Source: Candidatus Bipolaricaulota bacterium
GTDB taxonomy: Bacteria > Bipolaricaulota > Bipolaricaulia > UBA7950 > UBA9294
Length of the DNA: 37,052 nt
Reading direction: 5' to 3'
Assembly: GCA_030606565.1 (NCBI GenBank)
Contig: JAUWGE010000017.1
Span: 1-37,052 of the forward strand
Both the position numbers and the translations under genes were made by a program. The notes under the pieces were generated by a model, which was not told the origin of the DNA, made no database searches, and saw only the letters and a program-made list of their open reading frames with translations. Shown in pieces: positions 32,606-37,052 of the stretch. How positions within the stretch are numbered: position 1 is the stretch's first letter; each line of letters begins with the position of its first letter.

Positions 32606-33553
32606 TTATATATACTTCTGAACAGCCTCGGTTAGCTTACCTAAATGGCTAGGGCCCTCAACTGTTACGGCCGCAAGGTACCCCCATACACGCCATAGAT
32701 CACGTCTTTCCCTAAATCCCAGATCAATGGGCAGTTCATCCTGATAGCCATCAAAAACATCATCCGACACTGTTTGGAAATAGTCGATAAATGCAAGATC
32801 CATTTCCGGATTTCCGTAGTAGACCGCTGGATCAATAACGACCGCTCCCATTTCGGTGCTGATGAAGTTGTTTTGTTGAGCGTCACCATGGAGGAGCGAG
32901 GGCACTATTTCAGGGCCACAAAGCTCGGGAAGGCGTGAAATTAGCTTTTCGACCTGCCGAATTACAACTGGAGGCATATTTCCGGAATCAATTGCCAGTT
33001 TCAAACCTGGCCACAGCCGACGTTCCGCATAGAATGTTGGCCAGTCACTCATCGGAGTGTTATCTTGGTAAAGAGGCCCAAAGTAACCATGTGTTTCTAA
33101 ACCGAACCGATCCCACCTGATCTTATGGATGCGGGCAAGCGTTTGTCCAATTTGTCGCCAGTGGTGAGGGGCTCTATCAACGGCTTTGACTGCCTCAAGG
33201 ACCAAGATGCTTCCACCTGTAACCGGAATAATACCGATTGGACTGGGCGTTAGGACGCCTGAACGTTCAGAGAGGAGTCGCAACCCTGTCAGTTCAATCT
33301 CAAACTGTTCAAATCCATTGGCTGCTTCACTGAATTTGGCAAATACGGAATAGGAACCGTTCGAAAGGATGGCGCCGTGATGACAGGCAAACTCTGTCAT
33401 ATCCCTAGCATCTTTTATTGTCCACTGGCGCCCTATGTGTTCAGAAACAATCTGTTCCACTGGGGTACGAAGTGGACTACTCGCTAATCGAATAGATGGG
33501 ATTCGATTTTGCGATCGATGGACTTTGCTCTTGAGCAACATTCTCGCACACAC
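32606..33553 (-). CDS. Cassette: fructosamine-kinase/APH-fold kinase
   Basis: Protein-kinase-like small-molecule kinase. The catalytic loop LLHGDAQQNNF (H222, D224, N229) and metal motif VVIDPAVYYGNPEMDLAFID (D241) are those of fructosamine-3-kinases. A Gly-rich/Lys strand is GSYSVFAKFSEAANGFEQFE with Lys73. 315 residues; GTG start at 33553 or ATG at 33541, neither with a clear SD. Possible roles are deglycation of proteins or sugar phosphorylation; antibiotic phosphorylation is not suggested by these motifs but cannot be excluded. Confidence 0.85.
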   Translation of the reverse strand: MCARMLLKSKVHRSQNRIPSIRLASSPLRTPVEQIVSEHIGRQWTIKDARDMTEFACHHGAILSNGSYSVFAKFSEAANGFEQFEIELTGLRLLSERSGVLTPSPIGIIPVTGGSILVLEAVKAVDRAPHHWRQIGQTLARIHKIRWDRFGLETHGYFGPLYQDNTPMSDWPTFYAERRLWPGLKLAIDSGNMPPVVIRQVEKLISRLPELCGPEIVPSLLHGDAQQNNFISTEMGAVVIDPAVYYGNPEMDLAFIDYFQTVSDDVFDGYQDELPIDLGFRERRDLWRVWGYLAAVTVEGPSHLGKLTEAVQKYI

Positions 33554-33630
33554 CTATTTATCTGTATTTGGCCAGCTTGAGTTGCATACCAACCTTCGTT
33601 ACGAAAACAAGCAATCCTGTCTATACGAGG

Positions 33631-33710
33631 GGCTAACGAGCCGCGGATCAGCGGTGGACGGAGCGCGAGTTTGCTCGCAACGGAGTCCGTCCGCTGGATC
33701 CGCTGATGGA
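33631..33710 (-). other. attC unit B of the lipoprotein cassette
   Basis: GTTAGCC on the - strand (33631-33637) is the right box. Arms GGATCCAGCGG and CCGCTGATCC pair, leaving an unpaired C, the base seen in canonical sites. The left box is degenerate (GTCCATCA). Confidence 0.65.
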
Positions 33711-33730
33711 CGGCGCTTCGCGCCCGCTTC

Positions 33731-33815
33731 ATCGACCAAGATCAGCCGCCGCTGCAAGCGGTCGGCTTGCTTGCCGATCTCCTTGTCGCAGTCTGTGCAG
33801 TGGTTGGTCACGTGA
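33731..33815 (-). other. Possible attC unit A of the lipoprotein cassette
   Basis: CAAGCAAGCCGACCGC pairs imperfectly with GCGGCGGCTGATCTTG around a small loop, with an unpaired A. A left box near 33810 (GACCAAC) is poor, and GTCGATGA stands at the right-box position, as in the other tandem sites. No gene lies in 33554-33858. Confidence 0.38.
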
Positions 33816-33858
33816 CCCCACGTATTGGTTCTATTCGTTGCGGCGCAGCACTTCCGCT

Positions 33859-34482
33859 CTACGGGCTTTCGTTGAGCACCGTTGAAGGCCAGGAGTCCAC
33901 ACCCTCATCGGGGGCACTCACCAGGTAGACGCGCCATCGGCTGTCTCTGTCCGTCACCATGCGAAAGACGACCTCGCCGCTCACCCCGTCCACATCGGCG
34001 ATCACATCCACAGCCTGCTCGCCGTCACGCGTCTCCGAGTCTTTGCTACGGAGAATATCTAGGACACCTCTCAAGTCGATCAACAGATCATCTTCCTTGG
34101 CCGCGTAAAGCATGATCTGGTCGAAGAAGTACCAGGAGTCCATTTGCGTATTGAACATCTCCCGAAAGTCCAAATCATCCATCAAGCCCTCATCTGCGTC
34201 TTCCCCGATCAAATGCCGCCAGCTGAATGTCTGGACGTTTTCCATCCGCAGCAGCCTCTGCGCCTCGACATCGAGCACCAGGTAGACGGTCATAAAGTCT
34301 TCCCGCTGAAAGGCCTTGGCGAAGGTCTGAACCGCGTCTTCGGGCGTCTCCAGGTTGAGCGATTCATAATAGGTTCGGGCGTCGTTTTCCTCACCTGATT
34401 CCAGCATCCCACCGGACTGGCAGGCCAGTGTCACCAGCAGCACTGCCAGTATGATCGTGATCAGCTGCGTGTGTTCTTTCAT
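33859..34482 (-). CDS. Cassette: lipoprotein, function unknown
   Basis: The frame opens at 34515; the ATG at 34482 (GGAGC upstream) starts a clear lipoprotein signal, MKEHTQLITIILAVLLVTLA then CQSGG, with lipobox LAC. The mature part (about 186 residues) is acidic and mixed alpha/beta: PEDAVQTFAKAFQREDFMTV resembles the start of NTF2-like or DUF4878-like domains, and VVFRMVTDRDSRWRVYLV is a strand pair at the end. No catalytic motif. It is exported and membrane-attached. Confidence 0.8.
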   Translation of the reverse strand: MKEHTQLITIILAVLLVTLACQSGGMLESGEENDARTYYESLNLETPEDAVQTFAKAFQREDFMTVYLVLDVEAQRLLRMENVQTFSWRHLIGEDADEGLMDDLDFREMFNTQMDSWYFFDQIMLYAAKEDDLLIDLRGVLDILRSKDSETRDGEQAVDVIADVDGVSGEVVFRMVTDRDSRWRVYLVSAPDEGVDSWPSTVLNESP

Positions 34483-34543
34483 ACGTAGCTCCTTCCTCGG
34501 TTGTGATGAATTCACCTACTGTTCGTACTGAGATGGTTTAGCC

Positions 34544-34669
34544 GCCCAACGAAATAATCAGCCGCCCGCCGGATTGGCATTCCAACATAATTTGATTATA
34601 GCCAAAATCTGCAAATTTCACGCCGCTTACCCTCCGCCGCAGGCGGGTCGGCTGCATTAAGGGTTAGGC
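34544..34669 (-). other. attC site of the methyltransferase-like cassette (126 bp)
   Basis: GCCTAAC (34663-34669) and GTTGGGC (34544-34550) on the - strand. The 5' arm AATGCAGCCGACCCGCC pairs with GGCGGGCGGCTGATT, leaving unpaired G and A six bases apart. The AT-rich loop contains TATAAT on the - strand. Along with 28781 and 31516 it is the best-formed site. Confidence 0.92.
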
Positions 34670-34703
34670 CGCCTTTTCCATTTTGCCCGTTGAAAAACCA
34701 TAA

Positions 34704-35264
34704 TCAAAAGAACAGGAAATATCTAGGCACACGTTTCATATACCTTCGATATGAATCACCATACCTCTCTAAGCAAGCACTCTCTTCTGCTAGAATTCTA
34801 GAGTGAAGAAATAACGAGGATATTATTTGTACGAATAGCGCAAGCCAAGAGCCTATGGCAATACAAATCCCAATAAAGGTTACAAAAAACATGAGTTGCT
34901 GTGGATGACGTGATATTCTGTAGAGGCCACTGGTAATTGGCTGATCAAGGAGCGCACTTTTAAAATTGAAAAGCGCAACAACGAATCCAGCCGACCCAAG
35001 GACATACAAAATAATTCCGGGGATGAAAACAGCAGAGCTGATTTTTAATGGGGTAAAGATTATCAGACCAAAATAGACAAACGCAAAGAAACTTCCTATG
35101 TAAAGAATGACTTTATGCCTTTTACTCCGACCAGACTTATCGTAAAGCCTCTCTACTACATCCTTCGGAAAGACTATGAGCAAAATAATGTATATCAAAT
35201 ACAGTAAGCATATAAGAATCCAGCCGTTTAGCCACCCTAGTTCAAGTGTAGGAATCAGTCCCAT
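34704..35264 (-). CDS. Cassette: isoprenylcysteine-methyltransferase-like membrane protein
   Basis: 186 residues with about five membrane helices. The C-terminal signature GLYRISRHPQQL and LAEESACLERYGDSYRRYMK followed by VPRYF is that of the ICMT/PEMT/NnrU group of S-adenosylmethionine-dependent membrane methyltransferases. The substrate (lipid, thiol or other) is unknown. It is AT-rich, unlike the neighbouring cassettes, a sign of separate origin. A weak SD lies before the ATG. Confidence 0.85.
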   Translation of the reverse strand: MGLIPTLELGWLNGWILICLLYLIYIILLIVFPKDVVERLYDKSGRSKRHKVILYIGSFFAFVYFGLIIFTPLKISSAVFIPGIILYVLGSAGFVVALFNFKSALLDQPITSGLYRISRHPQQLMFFVTFIGICIAIGSWLALFVQIISSLFLHSRILAEESACLERYGDSYRRYMKRVPRYFLFF

Positions 35265-35309
35265 TTCTCATTCCTTCCCGCTGAATTTGTGTTGCTATGC
35301 ATTATGGCG

Positions 35310-35391
35310 GCCCAACGGGGCTGCGGATAAGCTGCGAGCGGAAGGCACGCTTGCGTGCCAGAACGCACGCCAGCTTCATCCGTTGTCGGGA
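35310..35391 (-). other. attC unit B of the proximal cassette (82 bp)
   Basis: GTTGGGC (35310-35316) is the right box on the - strand; the left box is TCCCGAC (35385-35391), one base off. Arms GGATGAAGCTGGCGTGC and CGCAGCTTATCC, hairpin GGCACGC/GCGTGCC. Closest relatives are 27785-27866 and 32234-32314. Confidence 0.82.
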
Positions 35392-35408
35392 GGCGCTTCG
35401 CGCCCGCT

Positions 35409-35468
35409 CCATCGATCGGCTTCAGTTGCGCCGGTTTCTTGGCGTCAACTGGAAGCCGCTGGTTAGCT
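35409..35468 (-). other. attC unit A of the proximal cassette
   Basis: AGCTAAC (35462-35468) overlaps the stop of the PD-(D/E)XK-like gene. CGGCTTCCAGTTGACGCC pairs with GGCGCAACTGAAGCCG, leaving unpaired C and A six bases apart, matching the canonical pattern. The right box is replaced by ATCGATGG. It is separated from unit B by a GGGCGCGAAGCGCC hairpin. Confidence 0.75.
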
Positions 35469-36842
35469 GACGTCCGGGTCGGGCGGGCTTTGTATCGGGA
35501 TACTTGAAGATTCATTTTCTGGTACCTGTTCTATTTCCTTTGGTAACTTGGGGGCACGAGGCACATATGGAACTAAACCCTCTACCACCTTTCGGTAAAA
35601 ACGTTCGAGATTGACTGAAATCCCCTCAAGTGCTTTTTCGCTGGAACGGCCCCTCTGAAGAGATGTTGTCCAATTGATCAAAAACTTTTTAGGGAAGGCA
35701 TTCTTAGGAATAGAAGCTTTATTAGTATCGCGCAATAATGAGGAGCCATCTTCAACAAGATCGCGTAAACTTCCCTGTGATAGCATTCCGCGCTGATCCC
35801 ACTGGACCGTTACAACGAGATCGCCTGGAACATTTGAGAGACTTCGGAGTTGTCGCAATAGCCAGTTTACCCGTGTTGCCTGACGTCCGTCAGTTGGCGC
35901 ATCGAGGACAACCCGATATCTGACGGTCTTTGCTAGAAGAAAGACATCTATCCAAATGTCTCCTACTGCATCAGGAATTTTCAGAATTCCCGATAGTTGT
36001 CCACTTTTTATAGCGGAGGAATGGATCCGCTTTATTCGGCCATCCGGATCGTGTCTGTCACTTCTGGAAATTTTCGGCTGAACTTCTACCCCAAGCTTTG
36101 CACGCAGTCGTAGCGCCGCTTTCTTAAGGAAACCATCCCAGTGCCTTACGACGTCTTCTAAGTATGATGATGCTGCGTGGAGATCTCCCGTTCGGGCAGA
36201 TTTCAATACATCGTGCCAGTGTTTTCCTAGATTTGGTTTCGCAATGATTTGTGAGCCGTCATCATCAACGTAACGAATCCATTCGTCCAGCATCCACTTC
36301 TGATCCGAGTCCTGGATAGCCTTTTTCCGGCAAAGCATTTGAGCCTCGCTAAAAAGGCGTTCCCAAGAAACATGGAACACGGGCACGCTTCGAAGTCGGC
36401 GGCCATCAACTCGGAGGGGCGGAAGTCCATTCAACTGAGCAGGCTGGTTGCTAATAGTGATCAAGGCATCGAACTTTTCGGCGATTGATAGCAAATGGTA
36501 AATGTCGAACTGGTCTTGATCTAAAGGGTTGTTCCCGACCTTAACCTCCAGAAGGGCCTTCCACTCTGTTTTGCCCCGAACTACACGAATAATTCCATCT
36601 GGGCGTCGTTTGACGGGGCCTTTTCCCTTTTCGCCCTCAAGCTCAAATTCGACCTCGGTATAACAGGTCAACTTCCCTGCGGGACCTCCTACCATTCGCA
36701 CGAGAGCGCGTCCGAATTCAGATACTGCCCTCACCATTGCCAGCAAAGATGCGGTGGCTCGCAGCTCCGCCTCCCTTACAGACGAGATGTGACTTGAAGG
36801 AAAAAGCCTGACCTCATGTTGTTTCTTTTTCTCGAAATCCAA
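35463..36842 (-). CDS. Cassette: PD-(D/E)XK-nuclease-like protein (459 aa)
   Basis: First cassette after the candidate promoter. Residues 78-120 read KRRPDGIIRVVRG, KTEWKALLEVKVGNNPLDQD and FDIYHLL. This fits the PD-(D/E)XK core (D82, E99, K101) with a following Q (109/111), as in restriction-type nucleases; an N-terminal helix supplies E24/E26. The remaining 300 residues are unrecognised, with WISFL-free mixed alpha/beta and a basic region. TTG start at 36842 behind AAGGAGG. A defence or stress nuclease is the most likely role; the catalytic assignment is by motif only. Confidence 0.72.
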   Translation of the reverse strand: MDFEKKKQHEVRLFPSSHISSVREAELRATASLLAMVRAVSEFGRALVRMVGGPAGKLTCYTEVEFELEGEKGKGPVKRRPDGIIRVVRGKTEWKALLEVKVGNNPLDQDQFDIYHLLSIAEKFDALITISNQPAQLNGLPPLRVDGRRLRSVPVFHVSWERLFSEAQMLCRKKAIQDSDQKWMLDEWIRYVDDDGSQIIAKPNLGKHWHDVLKSARTGDLHAASSYLEDVVRHWDGFLKKAALRLRAKLGVEVQPKISRSDRHDPDGRIKRIHSSAIKSGQLSGILKIPDAVGDIWIDVFLLAKTVRYRVVLDAPTDGRQATRVNWLLRQLRSLSNVPGDLVVTVQWDQRGMLSQGSLRDLVEDGSSLLRDTNKASIPKNAFPKKFLINWTTSLQRGRSSEKALEGISVNLERFYRKVVEGLVPYVPRAPKLPKEIEQVPENESSSIPIQSPPDPDVS

Positions 36843-36914
36843 GGCATTACCTCCTTATCGTGACCTACCATGCGCAACTTTCACTGCGTATCTTTGGATT
36901 ACTTATCATAACCT

Positions 36915-36921
36915 AGCTAAC
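36915..36921 (-). other. Possible attI recombination box
   Basis: GTTAGCT on the - strand fits GTTRRRY and lies between the promoter at 36947-36975 and the first cassette gene. No attC arms precede it, as expected for attI. Placement is the main evidence; a single 7-bp box is weak. Confidence 0.4.
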
Positions 36922-36946
36922 AATGATTATCGTGCAACCCTGCAAT

Positions 36947-36975
36947 ATAATATATCCACAAGTAGCTAATGTCAA
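36947..36975 (-). promoter_or_regulatory. Candidate cassette promoter (Pc-like)
   Basis: TTGACA (36970-36975), a 17-bp spacer and TATTAT (36947-36952) on the - strand, near-consensus and directed into the array. It lies 105 bases before the first cassette gene's start. The remaining bases to 37052 show nothing else I can identify. Confidence 0.65.
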
Positions 36976-37052
36976 CTCTAGCCGCCAGGAAACCTCTTGA
37001 ATAGCCCGCAGATCACACCAGCATGCGATCTCCCCGACGACGCAATGATACA

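Larger units (their letters stand above)
27276..36921 (-). mobile_element. Integron-type gene cassette array (no integrase in window)
   Basis: Ten gene units, all on the - strand, with attC-like sites after them. The units run from the PD-(D/E)XK-like gene (35463-36842, proximal) to the membrane protein gene (27319-27756, distal). Best sites: 28781-28907, 31516-31577 and 34544-34669, which have both RYYYAAC and GTTRRRY boxes, paired arms and two unpaired bases six nucleotides apart in the 5' arm. Composition varies strongly between units (for example 34704-35264 is AT-rich). A candidate promoter and attI-like box lie at the right end. An integrase gene may lie beyond 37052; if none exists, this is a cluster of attC sites lacking integrase. 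Confidence 0.82.

Noticed and set aside
28942-33553. Antibiotic-resistance cassettes
   Set aside because: The hydrolase and kinase cassettes do not show beta-lactamase or aminoglycoside-kinase signatures; the kinase motifs fit fructosamine kinases.
27785-35468. CRISPR array
   Set aside because: The repeats are 60-127 bp, differ between sites and are separated by whole genes, so they are attC-like, not CRISPR.
36843-37052. Start of an integrase gene at the right edge
   Set aside because: No integrase-like frame is visible in the last 200 bases; its presence is only a prediction.

Overview
The window is a bacterial chromosome segment with dense, mostly SD-led genes. The host looks anaerobic and uncultured. 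It carries a ferredoxin-dependent 2-oxoacid oxidoreductase (korDABC), a bifunctional phosphoglucose/phosphomannose isomerase, a serpin, FloA/NfeD membrane proteins and leaderless-looking promoters. No rRNA or tRNA is present to place it. Gene content would fit a deep-branching candidate phylum (an OP1/Bipolaricaulota-like or Chloroflexi-like lineage), but this is a weak inference from gene content only.

Layout. (1) 1-2.3 kb, + strand: 3' part of a GH2 beta-mannosidase and a small unknown gene. (2) 2.3-12 kb, - strand: a long co-directional block running ribF, tsaB, rpmB, an S1-domain gene, korD, korA, korB, korC, a Nudix hydrolase, an orphan PEP/pyruvate-binding-domain protein, PGI/PMI and an NDP-sugar pyrophosphorylase. 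It mixes cofactor, translation and central-carbon genes. (3) 12-16.2 kb: ruvB (+), then a CDP-alcohol phosphatidyltransferase, a lipid kinase and gpsA (-), all phospholipid genes, followed by a decayed mscL. (4) 16.7-24.3 kb: single genes in both orientations (serpin, double-GNAT, HAD phosphatase, sixA, a frameshifted PNPOx-like gene, a zinc-ribbon protein, an Ntn amide hydrolase, a YbaK deacylase), ending in a truncated second copy of the CDP-alcohol phosphatidyltransferase. (5) 24.3-26.8 kb, - strand: nfeD-floA plus a 45-residue gene, and then an ABC ATPase remnant.

(6) 27.3-36.9 kb is the striking part: ten gene units, all on the - strand. Almost every one is followed by a site with attC features: an RYYYAAC box just after (or containing) the stop codon, imperfect inverted arms, a GTTRRRY-like box, and in the best sites two unpaired bases six nucleotides apart in the 5' arm. 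I read this as an integron-type gene-cassette array. Contents, from the promoter-proximal end, are: a PD-(D/E)XK-like protein, an isoprenylcysteine-methyltransferase-like membrane protein, a lipoprotein, a fructosamine-kinase-like kinase, a HigB(frameshifted)/HigA toxin-antitoxin pair, a HEPN-like protein, a DUF4760-like membrane protein, an alpha/beta hydrolase, an RHH/RelE toxin-antitoxin pair with its own promoter, and a four-helix membrane protein. At the right edge a near-consensus promoter (TTGACA-17-TATTAT) and a lone GTTAGCT box precede the first gene, which is the expected Pc-attI arrangement. No integrase is inside the window; it would have to lie beyond position 37052, or the array lacks one.

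Several cassettes end in two attC-like units in tandem that lack the box between them, and a 44-bp module recurs in the array. These are the observations I would follow first. Elsewhere, five genes have a -10 box only 6-9 nt before the start codon, which suggests leaderless mRNAs in this organism.
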